DNA of 11,832 nt from Alphaproteobacteria bacterium UBA6187 (GCA_002422795.1 DITJ01000005.1:1-11832), one strand, 5' to 3'; shown: positions 1-5,985, numbered from the stretch's first letter. The notes: a model not told the origin generated them from the letters alone. Numbers and translations: made by a program.

Positions 1-274
1 CATGACCCATGGCGATACCATCATCAACTGCGATAGTGTTAAACTCTGCGGCAAAACAGCCTTCTGCTTCAATAAACTTTTTTACATGTTGGCCAATTGA
101 ATGTAAATGCGCGTGACCCGGCACGAACTGGGTGAAGGAATTGGCAATGGCAATAATCGGCTTGCCGAAATGCTCGGTGCGTGCGCCATTAGCGCGCCAC
201 AGGCTGCGTGCGCCTGCCATTCTTCTGCCGCCGGTGCTTTCTAAACTGCGTAATGTTATTTTTGGCTCTGCCAT
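1..274 (-). CDS. ilvD: Dihydroxy-acid dehydratase, N-terminal 91 residues (partial, runs off left edge)
   Basis: Reading the minus strand from the ATG at 274 gives an open frame of 91 codons up to the window edge. It matches the start of IlvD, the Fe-S enzyme that dehydrates dihydroxy-acids in valine, leucine and isoleucine synthesis (also feeding pantothenate). Seen in order: RRMAGARSLWRANG (17-30), FGKPIIAIANSFTQFVPGH (36-53 or so) and FNTIAVDDGIAMGH (78-91). The second Asp of the DDG motif (residue 85) lines up with the Mg-binding Asp81 of the E. coli enzyme; the Fe-S cysteines lie beyond the window. An AAGGGA ribosome-binding site sits about 8 bases before the ATG. It is divergent from the SRPBCC gene. 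Roughly five sixths of the gene is missing, so intactness cannot be judged. Confidence 0.95.
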   Translation of the reverse strand, partial: MAEPKITLRSLESTGGRRMAGARSLWRANGARTEHFGKPIIAIANSFTQFVPGHAHLHSIGQHVKKFIEAEGCFAAEFNTIAVDDGIAMGH

Positions 275-411
275 AGGAATTCCCTTTAATTTAGTAATAA
301 TCAAGGATTTTTATCATATATTACTTATAAAACATATAAAAAATTCTATCATTTTATTTTTAAGTAATATAGTTTTTTAAACCTTAAATTTTTAAATTCC
401 AGGTAAAATAA
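275..411. other. Divergent AT-rich intergenic region with a 10-bp inverted repeat
   Basis: This very AT-rich spacer separates ilvD (minus) from the SRPBCC gene (plus) and must carry both promoters, but the base bias gives many equally poor -10-like words, so no promoter is called. One structure stands out: ATATTACTTA at 318-327 and its exact reverse complement TAAGTAATAT at 361-370, separated by 33 bases and followed by a run of T at 373-378. It could be a regulator site or chance in AT-rich DNA. Confidence 0.35.
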
Positions 412-951
412 ATGGAGAGGAAAATGCTTAATTTAATTATTATTATTATAGTTTTAGCAATAGTTGTATTACTTGGATATGCCGCAACTAAACCTGATAC
501 ATTTAATATACAAAGAACCTCCAGAATAAAAGCCACGCCTGAAAAAATATTCCCGCATATAAACGACCTGAAAGCGTGGCGAGCATGGTCACCTTATGAA
601 AAATTAGATACGGAAATGAGAAAAACCTTAAAAGGCGCAGATAGCGGGGTTGGCTCTGTGTATGAATGGGAAGGAAACAGTAAGGCAGGGGTGGGGCGTG
701 TCGAGATTATAGAAAGCATTGCGCCTTCAAAAATTGTAATGAAACTGGATATGCTTAAACCTTTCCAGGCACATAATATTATTGAATTCAGCTTTAAGGA
801 AAAAGATTCCTATACTGATGTAACATGGTCTATGCATGGTAGCCAGCCTTACTTAGCCAAGGTTATGGGAGTGATTTTCAATTGTGATAAAATAGTTGGT
901 AGCCAGTTTGAGGAAGGATTTACAAAGCTTAGGTCTATTGTTGAAAAATAA
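412..951 (+). CDS. SRPBCC (START/polyketide-cyclase-like) family protein with N-terminal membrane anchor
   Basis: A 179-aa protein. Residues 6-23 form one hydrophobic helix (LNLIIIIIVLAIVVLLGY), after which about 150 residues fit the SRPBCC helix-grip fold: a beta strand with FNIQRTSRIKATPEKIF (31-47), the W.AWSPYEKLD motif (56-66) typical of this subgroup, alternating polar/apolar strands, and a C-terminal helix (about 157-178). Members have a deep cavity that binds hydrophobic ligands; the ligand here is unknown. The anchor would place the domain on the outer face of the inner membrane or leave it as an uncleaved signal. Start choice: a GGAGAGG at 414-420 lies inside the first codons and fits better with the ATG at 424 (residue 5), giving 175 aa; the ATG at 412 has only a weak AGGT upstream. 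It ends 13 bases from the convergent marR gene. Confidence 0.85.
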   Translation: MERKMLNLIIIIIVLAIVVLLGYAATKPDTFNIQRTSRIKATPEKIFPHINDLKAWRAWSPYEKLDTEMRKTLKGADSGVGSVYEWEGNSKAGVGRVEIIESIAPSKIVMKLDMLKPFQAHNIIEFSFKEKDSYTDVTWSMHGSQPYLAKVMGVIFNCDKIVGSQFEEGFTKLRSIVEK

Positions 952-964
952 ATATAAATTCTTC

Positions 965-1474
965 TTATTTTCCATCTACCAAATGCACTAGCATATCAAG
1001 TGAATTGGCAATTATAATCTGTTCCTGCTCAGAAAGGGTATTTAGTCGGTCGGCAAGAGTATTGTGTAATAGATGCGGGGTGGATTGTATAAATTCTTTA
1101 CCCTTTCCTGTGATATCTACAAATACGGCGCGGCGGTCTTTTGTATCACGTGTGCGTTTAACAAGTTGTTTTTCTTCCAGGCGGTCAATAATCCCTACCA
1201 TGGTACTGGGGCTAAGATGTATGTTCTTAGCTATTACTGCAATTGTCATTGCTCCATTTTCATAAAGCTCATAAAGGCATACCACCTGCGGAACGGTTAT
1301 ATCAGATAGTTTTATCAATCTCCTGGAATGCATATCAACAGCCTGCATTAGCTTGCGCATGGCTAGGATAATTCGCTTGTCATATAAAGATTTATGGGAA
1401 TGGGTAATTGGCCGTTCCAGTAATTGATCTGCATTTATGGAGGCGGGTGGAGTGTTTATTTCCTGTATAGTCAT
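965..1474 (-). CDS. MarR-family winged-helix transcriptional regulator
   Basis: A 169-aa protein with the MarR layout: an N-terminal dimerisation helix region (about 30-58), a helix-turn-helix with recognition helix around SPSTMVGIIDRLEE (88-101), then the beta-wing KRTRDTKDRRAVFVDITGKG (106-125) carrying the family's D.RR signature (Asp113, Arg114, Arg115), and C-terminal dimerisation helices (about 133-166). MarR proteins bind palindromic operators as dimers and usually release DNA on binding small phenolic, electrophilic or oxidising signals; the signal here is unknown. It is divergent from the ligase-nhaA operon, across a control region with an inverted repeat that it probably binds. No convincing Shine-Dalgarno precedes the ATG at 1474, and the first 25 or so residues are outside the family core, so a later start (Met39 or Met43) cannot be excluded. 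Confidence 0.9.
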   Translation of the reverse strand: MTIQEINTPPASINADQLLERPITHSHKSLYDKRIILAMRKLMQAVDMHSRRLIKLSDITVPQVVCLYELYENGAMTIAVIAKNIHLSPSTMVGIIDRLEEKQLVKRTRDTKDRRAVFVDITGKGKEFIQSTPHLLHNTLADRLNTLSEQEQIIIANSLDMLVHLVDGK

Positions 1475-1509
1475 GATAAATTCATATTTAAAATAATGCT
1501 GGTTTGAAT

Positions 1510-1534
1510 CAATAATGCTTGCTTTGCATTATTG
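1510..1534. promoter_or_regulatory. Candidate MarR operator: CAATAATGC-N7-GCATTATTG
   Basis: A perfect 9-bp inverted repeat with a 7-base spacer, the size and symmetry expected for a dimeric winged-helix regulator. A third copy of the half-site, AATAATGC, lies at 1492-1499 in direct orientation, 19 bases (about two helix turns) from the next one. The repeat falls just after the proposed marR -10 box, where a bound dimer would block marR transcription. That the neighbouring MarR protein binds it is inferred from position and symmetry. Confidence 0.55.
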
Positions 1535-1542
1535 TATATATA

Positions 1543-1570
1543 TAAATAACAGGGAATCATTTGTACACAA
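1543..1570 (-). promoter_or_regulatory. Possible marR promoter
   Basis: On the minus strand TTGTGT (1570-1565) is followed after 16 bases by TATTTA (1548-1543), a passable sigma70-type pair. Transcription would begin near 1536, at the edge of the inverted repeat. The DNA is AT-rich, so the call is weak. Confidence 0.3.
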
Positions 1571-1717
1571 ATTATATTAACAGCAATAATTGGTGGTGAT
1601 GGCAATTACTTGTTACAATTCTCCATGCTATCTTAATTAGAACCAGTTGCAAAGCCAATAATCTACACTCTGGCAGATACTTACTTGCCTGAAATAGCAT
1701 GATTTATAGGAGGAATT

Positions 1718-3010
1718 ATGAAACTAACTAATAAATTTATTAATTCATCACTTATTTCCAAAACATGGAATAATTTAGCTTCCCGCATATCATTAATGGC
1801 GGCAAATAAAAAAGCTGAAATTGAATTCCAAAGCAATGGGGTGCTTACACTAGGTGTTGAAATAGAGCTGCAACTTATTGATAAATCTACAATGAACCTT
1901 TCTCCGCGAGCCGAAGAAATATTGAAGGCAGTTCAGCATCTTAAAAAGGTAAAACCTGAATTTTATCTTAGCACTGTTGAGGTTAATACCGGTATATGTG
2001 AAACAGTCCAGAAAGTTGAGCGGGATATACGTTCAACCTTTGCGGAGCTTAATCCTGCTGCAGATAAGCTCGGTATTGCATTTTCTACAACCGGGGCGCA
2101 CCCATTTGCAAAATATTCAGATTGTATTATTTCCCAAACTGAACGATACCAGGAATTAATTGACAGGAACCAATGGCTGACACGCCGCATGACCGTCTAT
2201 GGCCTGCATGTGCATTTAGGTATGGCTAGTGGCGATGAGTGTATACGCTATAATAATTTCTTCATGAATTTCATGCCGCATTTACTGGCGCTTTCTGCGA
2301 GTTCACCTTTCTGGCAAGGTGTGGATACCGGGCTTTCCTCATGCCGCCCTACAACTTATGAGGCACTCCCAACTGCCGGGCAACCTTATCATGTGCGCAA
2401 TTGGAAAGATTTTGTAACATTATATGAATCCTTGAAAAAATGTGGCTCGATTAAAACACTGAGGGATCTCTGGTGGGACATGCGACCATCCCCTGGCTTC
2501 GGTACATTGGAAATCCGCGTATGCGATGGCTGCGCGACCTTATATGAAACCCTGGCTATTACCGCATTCATCCATGCACTTGCGCACTGGTTTGCAGATA
2601 ATGGAAGTTGGCTGGAATCTGTTAATTCTCCGCCGCCTTGGGTATCACGCGAAAATAAATGGCGGACTATACGTTACGGATTAGATGCAGAATTAGTAAT
2701 GAATATTGATGGTAAAACCAAATCATTACGAGAAGATATAAAAGAATGGGTAGAGAAATTAAAACCTTATACAGAAAAGTTAGGGTATCAGGAATATCTG
2801 GCAAACCTTCTGACTATTGTTGAAAATGGCACAAGTTCAAAACGCCAACTTGCCGTATATGACCGTAACCAAAGCATGGAAGATGTTGTAAAATACAACA
2901 TTGAAGAGTATATGCATGGCAAGCCGCAATGGAAAAAACATGATGCTTACAATGATAACTTACTAGTAAATATACAAATGGATAAAGTTAAATATGCAAA
3001 ACCAGTCTGA
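1718..3010 (+). CDS. GCS2-family carboxylate-amine ligase (YbdK type, glutamate-cysteine ligase-like)
   Basis: A 430-aa member of the glutamate-cysteine ligase family 2 (ATP-grasp-like GCS fold), which joins the gamma-carboxylate of glutamate or a related acid to an amine using ATP. Motifs seen: GVEIELQLID (46-55; metal/ATP-binding glutamates), STTGAHPF (123-130), YGLHVHLG (161-168 with His164 and His166), MRPSPGFGTLEIRVCD (255-270) and ENKWRTIRYGLDAEL (312-326). E. coli YbdK is 372 aa; this protein has about 40 extra residues before the core and a longer tail. YbdK has only weak glutamate-cysteine ligase activity, and relatives make other gamma-glutamyl compounds, so the true product is open. 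The ATG at 1718 has a strong AGGAGG at 1708-1713. Its last codons overlap nhaA, so the two are co-transcribed and likely translationally coupled, and both probably respond to the divergent MarR protein. Confidence 0.88.
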   Translation: MKLTNKFINSSLISKTWNNLASRISLMAANKKAEIEFQSNGVLTLGVEIELQLIDKSTMNLSPRAEEILKAVQHLKKVKPEFYLSTVEVNTGICETVQKVERDIRSTFAELNPAADKLGIAFSTTGAHPFAKYSDCIISQTERYQELIDRNQWLTRRMTVYGLHVHLGMASGDECIRYNNFFMNFMPHLLALSASSPFWQGVDTGLSSCRPTTYEALPTAGQPYHVRNWKDFVTLYESLKKCGSIKTLRDLWWDMRPSPGFGTLEIRVCDGCATLYETLAITAFIHALAHWFADNGSWLESVNSPPPWVSRENKWRTIRYGLDAELVMNIDGKTKSLREDIKEWVEKLKPYTEKLGYQEYLANLLTIVENGTSSKRQLAVYDRNQSMEDVVKYNIEEYMHGKPQWKKHDAYNDNLLVNIQMDKVKYAKPV

Positions 3011-4199
3011 GATAAACGCAGTACGCAAGGGTGTATTGCCACGCCGTATCCGTGAATTTATGGAAACGGAATCAGCAAGTGGCGTTGTTATGATTATATT
3101 TGCATTATTTGCAATACTGGTCGCAAATTCACAGTTCGCATCAATATATAAGGAATTTATTTCCTCTCCTATATCATTTGGTTTTCAGGATAGCACAGTT
3201 ACCGAGCCGCTAAAGAACTGGGTAAAAGATATTCTCATGGTTTTTTTCTTCCTGATTATCGGGTTAGAATTAAAGCGGGAAATGTGCGAGGGATTCCTTT
3301 CAAAGCGCGACCAGATATTACTGCCTTTATTTGCTGCGGCAGGTGGAATGTTAGTACCTGCCCTGATTTTCCTAGGGCTTAATTATAATAGTGCGGGAAC
3401 TATCCATGGCTGGGCAATCCCATCCGCAACAGATATAGCTTTTGCGCTGGCTATCCTTACATTATTTGGCAAAGGCATTCCGCCTGCAATTAAAATTTTT
3501 CTTCTGGCCGTTGCTATATTTGATGATTTGGGGGCGATACTTATCATTGCAGTATTCTATAATGCCGGCCTTGCCGTTATGCCGTTAATACTTGCTGCTG
3601 GAGGCATAGCAGTGCTTGCCTTGCTAAACCGCGCGCATATATCGGTTATCACGCCATATATGCTGGTAGGAATATTTCTTTGGTTTTGTTTTTATTACTC
3701 CGGTATCCACACGACCCTTGCTGGCGTTATAGTCGGGCTGGCAATTCCAATGCGTGACCATGATTACAAATACCACTCACCTGTGAATGCGTGCATGCAT
3801 TTCCTGCATCCGTGGGTAAGCTTTATAGTTCTGCCAATTTTTGCTTTTACCAGTGCAGGCGTTGATTTGAAAGGACTTAGCCTTTCAAGCTTCCTTGAGC
3901 CGCTACCGCTTGGTATTGCGCTAGGATTGTTTTTTGGAAAGCAGATAGGTATTTTCGGCACTTCATGGCTGTTGATTAAATCCAAAATGGTAAGTATGCC
4001 AGATAGTACAGGATGGAGGCACATTTATGCGGTATCAATTATTGCGGGAATCGGCTTTACCATGAGTCTATTTATAGGGATGCTGGCTTTTTCAGAGCCG
4101 CACTTGCAGGAGATGGTAAAGGTAGGGGTTATAAGCGGTTCATTACTTTGTATTATATTCGGAGTAATGGTTCTTAAAATTGTTACAAAAAAGAAGTGA
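2994..4199 (+). CDS. nhaA: Na+/H+ antiporter NhaA
   Basis: A 401-aa inner-membrane protein (E. coli NhaA is 388 aa) that exports Na+ or Li+ in exchange for protons, serving pH and salt homeostasis. The key residues are all present: SATDIAFA with Asp147 (E. coli Asp133), AIFDDLGA with the adjacent Asp177-Asp178 (E. coli Asp163-Asp164, the ion site), GKQIG with Lys316 (E. coli Lys300) and SGIHTTLAG with His239 (E. coli His225, pH response). HPWVSFIVLPIFAFTSAGV (272-290) and AGIGFTMSLFI (351-361) are further family signatures. About twelve hydrophobic segments span the chain. The ATG at 2994 lies 17 bases inside the ligase gene and has only a weak GGA upstream, so translation probably depends on coupling to the ligase. 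It appears intact and functional. Confidence 0.96.
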   Translation: MQNQSEINAVRKGVLPRRIREFMETESASGVVMIIFALFAILVANSQFASIYKEFISSPISFGFQDSTVTEPLKNWVKDILMVFFFLIIGLELKREMCEGFLSKRDQILLPLFAAAGGMLVPALIFLGLNYNSAGTIHGWAIPSATDIAFALAILTLFGKGIPPAIKIFLLAVAIFDDLGAILIIAVFYNAGLAVMPLILAAGGIAVLALLNRAHISVITPYMLVGIFLWFCFYYSGIHTTLAGVIVGLAIPMRDHDYKYHSPVNACMHFLHPWVSFIVLPIFAFTSAGVDLKGLSLSSFLEPLPLGIALGLFFGKQIGIFGTSWLLIKSKMVSMPDSTGWRHIYAVSIIAGIGFTMSLFIGMLAFSEPHLQEMVKVGVISGSLLCIIFGVMVLKIVTKKK

Positions 4200-4240
4200 T
4201 GTTAAGTTAAATATATACTATATAGAATTAACTTAATCAC
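4196..4240 (+). terminator. Stem-loop at the end of nhaA
   Basis: GTGAT plus TAAGTTAA pair with TTAACTTA plus ATCAC, giving a 13-bp stem with a two-base bulge and an AT-rich loop of about 17 bases. It starts in the nhaA stop codon. No good T-run follows, so it may be a weak terminator or an mRNA 3'-end stabiliser. Confidence 0.4.
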
Positions 4241-4311
4241 TTGTTAGTAATATAGAAATGTTGCTATATCTGTTTATATAAAAACGCTTCTTATAAGTGC
4301 TTTACTAATAT

Positions 4312-4359
4312 TATACTCATTCTGATTCTAATCGTCTGTTTGAATCGGTAATGAGTATA
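4312..4359. repeat. Intergenic hairpin, 17-bp stem with one bulge
   Basis: TATACTCATT (4312-4321) is the exact reverse complement of AATGAGTATA (4350-4359). Inside it CTGATTC (4322-4328) pairs with GAATCGG (4342-4348), with one G-U pair, and T4349 is bulged; the loop is 13 bases. It lies about 110 bases after nhaA and ends 30 bases before the glyQ -35 box, so it is outside the glyQ leader. There is no T-run after it. It could be a protein-binding palindrome, a processed 3' end, or a mobile palindrome. Confidence 0.5.
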
Positions 4360-4388
4360 TGCACGTTTAAAACGGCATGTTTCTTCCC

Positions 4389-4417
4389 TTGCCAAAACTA
4401 CCCCTGTAATATATAAT
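4389..4417 (+). promoter_or_regulatory. Sigma70-type promoter for glyQ
   Basis: TTGCCA (4389-4394; five of six matches to the -35 consensus), a 17-base spacer and a perfect TATAAT (4412-4417). Transcription would start near 4424, giving a leader of about 30 bases. The stretch just after the -10 box, CCCGACCCGG (4418-4427), is strikingly GC-rich in an AT-rich region; GC-rich discriminators are known to make promoters of the translation machinery sensitive to ppGpp and initiating nucleotide supply. Confidence 0.75.
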
Positions 4418-4442
4418 CCCGACCCGGTTATTTATATAAGAT

Positions 4443-4457
4443 AGGGATTTAGCTTTG
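4443..4457 (+). promoter_or_regulatory. Ribosome-binding site and TTG start of glyQ
   Basis: AGGGA at 4443-4447 is followed after 7 bases by TTG at 4455-4457. Only this start gives the usual GlyQ N-terminus (a few residues before TFQEMIMALQ); the next in-frame ATGs (4485, 4491) would cut into the first conserved helix. The gene therefore begins with the less efficient TTG codon. Confidence 0.75.
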
Positions 4458-5306
4458 AGAAAAGAAGCCAGGACTTTTCAGGAAATGATTATGGCCCTCC
4501 AGCAATTCTGGGTGGATCAGGGCTGCGTTATACTCCAGCCTTACCATACGGAAGTTGGGGCTGGCACTTTGCACCCGGCAACTGTGCTGCGTGTGCTTGG
4601 CGATAAACCTTGGAATGTTGCCTATGTGCAACCTTCCATCCGTCCGAAAGACGGGCGTTATGGCGAAAACCCGAACCGCCTTCAGCATTATTACCAGTAC
4701 CAGGTTATTTTAAAACCATCTCCTGATAATTTACAGGATTTATACCTTGAAAGCCTGAAAGTGATAGGCGTAGATTTAATGAAGCACGATATCCGCTTTG
4801 TTGAGGATGACTGGGAAAATCCTACAGTAGGCGCATGGGGGCTTGGCTGGGAAGTATGGTGTGATGGCATGGAAGTTTCACAGTTTACATATATGCAGCA
4901 GGTTGGCGGTATTGATTGTTTCCCGGTTGCCGGTGAGCTTACTTATGGGCTTGAGCGCATAGCCATGTATCTGCAAGGCGTAGAAAGCGTTTATGATATA
5001 CGCTGGAACGAAACCATGACTTATGGCGATATATTCAAGCAGGATGAACAGCAGTTTTCTGCGTTTAACCTTGAATTTGCAAATGTTGAGATGTTATTCC
5101 GTCATTTTGATGATGTGGAAAAACAATGCCTGGATTTATTAGATAAAAACCTGCCGCTTCCGGCATACGACCATTGCCTGAAAGCCAGTCATTTCCTTAA
5201 CCTGCTTGATGCAAGGGGCGTTATAGGTGTAACTGAGCGGGCATCTTATATCGGAAGGGTTCGGAATCTGGCGAAGAGTTGTTGTGAGAAGTGGGTTGAG
5301 GTTTAG
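4455..5306 (+). CDS. glyQ: Glycyl-tRNA synthetase alpha subunit
   Basis: A 283-aa class II synthetase alpha subunit, which with GlyS forms the alpha2beta2 enzyme charging tRNA-Gly in the cytoplasm. The catalytic motifs are clear: QPYHTEVGAGTLHPAT (28-43), the motif 2 region YVQPSIRPKDGRYGENPNR (57-75) followed by QHYYQYQVILKP (77-88), GWEVWCDGMEVSQFTYMQQV (131-150) and motif 3 AGELTYGLERIAMY (159-172). The C-terminal helices end with GVIGVTERASYIGRVRNLAKS (255-275). E. coli GlyQ is 303 aa; this one stops soon after the last conserved helix, and its stop codon forms the first three bases of a long palindrome, so the tail may have been set by insertion of that element. It has its own promoter and uses a TTG start. 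Unusually, panD and not glyS follows it. Confidence 0.97.
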   Translation: MRKEARTFQEMIMALQQFWVDQGCVILQPYHTEVGAGTLHPATVLRVLGDKPWNVAYVQPSIRPKDGRYGENPNRLQHYYQYQVILKPSPDNLQDLYLESLKVIGVDLMKHDIRFVEDDWENPTVGAWGLGWEVWCDGMEVSQFTYMQQVGGIDCFPVAGELTYGLERIAMYLQGVESVYDIRWNETMTYGDIFKQDEQQFSAFNLEFANVEMLFRHFDDVEKQCLDLLDKNLPLPAYDHCLKASHFLNLLDARGVIGVTERASYIGRVRNLAKSCCEKWVEV

Positions 5307-5372
5307 AACTTAGAACTTGGAACTTAGAATTAATTCTAAGTTCTAAATATCCAAGTTCCAAGTTCTATTTTT
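5304..5372 (+). repeat. Long palindrome built from AGAACTT units; possible glyQ terminator
   Basis: Bases 5304-5320 pair with 5351-5367 (16 of 17, one A-C mismatch). Inside, 5321-5331 pair perfectly with 5332-5342, leaving an 8-base bulge at 5343-5350. The result is a stem of 27 to 28 pairs with almost no loop, followed by five T at 5368-5372. Both arms are made of repeated GAACTT/AAGTTC words. Shape plus T-run suit a Rho-independent terminator, but the size and internal repetition look more like a mobile palindromic element. It fills nearly the whole gap between the glyQ stop and the panD ribosome-binding site (GGAG, 5375-5378). Confidence 0.8.
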
Positions 5373-5386
5373 ACGGAGTAAAAAAA

Positions 5387-5734
5387 ATGATATTAACAAT
5401 GCTTAAAAGCAAATTGCACCGGGCTACTGTAACCGAGGCGGATTTGCATTATGAAGGCTCTATAACCATAGATGAAGACTTGCTGGAAGCCGCAAATATG
5501 CTGGTTTATGAGCAGGTGGATGTGCTTAACATCAATAATGGCGCACGTTTTACAACCTATACCATACCTGGAAAAAGGGGCAGTGGTCAAATATGCGTGA
5601 ACGGCGCAGCGGCAAGGCTGGTGCAGAAAGGTGATTTAGTTATCATTTGCACTTATATGCAAATTGATGAAGAAAAAGCAAAGAAATTTGCTCCGAAGAT
5701 TGTGCTGTTGGATGAAGAAAATGGAATTAAGTAG
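5387..5734 (+). CDS. panD: Aspartate 1-decarboxylase precursor
   Basis: A 115-aa pyruvoyl enzyme (E. coli 126 aa) that converts L-aspartate to beta-alanine for pantothenate and CoA synthesis. The self-cleavage site is intact: HYEGS at 21-25, with cleavage between Gly24 and Ser25 making the pyruvoyl group on the alpha chain. Other active-site residues match the family: Lys9, His11, Tyr22, Arg54 and Tyr58, and the VNGAAARLVQKGD segment (about 71-83). The start ATG has GGAG eight bases upstream. It sits between glyQ and glyS, an unusual place, and is flanked by palindromic repeats on both sides, the left one ending just before its ribosome-binding site. It may be read from the glyQ promoter through the palindrome; no separate promoter is clear. 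IlvD at the left edge feeds the same pantothenate route, but the two are not linked as an operon. Confidence 0.96.
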   Translation: MILTMLKSKLHRATVTEADLHYEGSITIDEDLLEAANMLVYEQVDVLNINNGARFTTYTIPGKRGSGQICVNGAAARLVQKGDLVIICTYMQIDEEKAKKFAPKIVLLDEENGIK

Positions 5735-5844
5735 TTAAATGAACCCTCACCCTAGCCCTCTCCCAGTGGGAAGGGGATTCACAGGTGCCGTGCTTCTACT
5801 CAAGGTTTGAGGCAAGGTATCCGTATAGTTCCCTCTCCCTGAGG

Positions 5845-5893
5845 CTTGCAGACCGAAAAAACAGTACATAGGTACTGTTTTTTCTAGTGCAAG
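5845..5893. repeat. Nested 49-base palindrome bounded by CTTGCA/TGCAAG
   Basis: CTTGCA (5845-5850) and TGCAAG (5888-5893) are exact inverted ends. Within them lies a perfect 13-bp stem (5855-5867 with 5872-5884). The unit interrupts the right arm of the CCCTCACCC-type element: the sequence before it (CCCTCTCCCTGAGG) and after it (GGGTTAGGGTGAGG) would otherwise read on as one repeat arm. Confidence 0.65.
5855..5884 (+). terminator. Bidirectional Rho-independent-type terminator after panD
   Basis: ACAGTAC-ATAG-GTACTGT hairpin with six A before and six T after (perfect 13-bp arms counting the tracts). It has the classic stem plus T-run shape and would end transcripts from panD about 120 bases past its stop. 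As the structure is symmetric it would also work on the other strand. Confidence 0.6.
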
Positions 5894-5945
5894 GGGTTAG
5901 GGTGAGGGGGATTCTTTGTTGTTTAGACATAAATCCCCCTCACCC

Positions 5946-5985
5946 GGATTTCTTACCAATTTTGAAGAAAAAATTGGAGAAATCC
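5946..5985. repeat. Nested 40-base palindrome inside the second repeat copy
   Basis: GGATTTCT (5946-5953) pairs with AGAAATCC (5978-5985) and CCAATTTT (5956-5963) with AAAATTGG (5970-5977); a TA bulge and a 6-base loop complete it. Removing it joins CCCTCACCC to GCCCTCTCCC, almost exactly the uninterrupted left arm of the first copy (5744-5764), which has TA at the joint. This is strong internal evidence of an insertion. Confidence 0.7.

Larger units (their letters stand above)
1475..1717. promoter_or_regulatory. Divergent control region of marR and the ligase-nhaA operon
   Basis: This 243-base gap holds no gene. It contains a candidate MarR operator (1510-1534), a possible marR promoter (1543-1570 on the minus strand) and repeated CAATAAT words on the plus strand at 1510, 1584 and 1656 plus one inverted copy at 1528. 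A second short palindrome, ATTTG-TACA-CAAAT (1559-1572), overlaps the proposed marR -35. The ligase start is set by a strong TAGGAGGA at 1707-1714. No clear plus-strand promoter is visible for the ligase. Confidence 0.6.

Noticed and set aside
132..380. 82-aa plus-strand open frame near the left edge
   Set aside because: It lies antisense to the clearly recognisable ilvD start and then runs into AT-rich intergenic DNA.
941..977. Bidirectional terminator between the convergent SRPBCC and marR genes
   Set aside because: GAAAAATAA and TTATTTTC could pair, but the stem is only A-T rich, needs a bulge, and overlaps both coding ends, so it is not convincing.
4315..4352. Fur box (ATTCTGATTCTAAT-like) in the nhaA-glyQ gap
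   Set aside because: It lacks the 7-1-7 symmetry of a Fur site, and neither flanking gene is an iron gene; the symmetry is explained by the hairpin.
4418..4454. T-box or glycine riboswitch in the glyQ leader
   Set aside because: The predicted leader is only about 30 bases, far too short for either, and the large hairpin at 4312-4359 lies upstream of the promoter.
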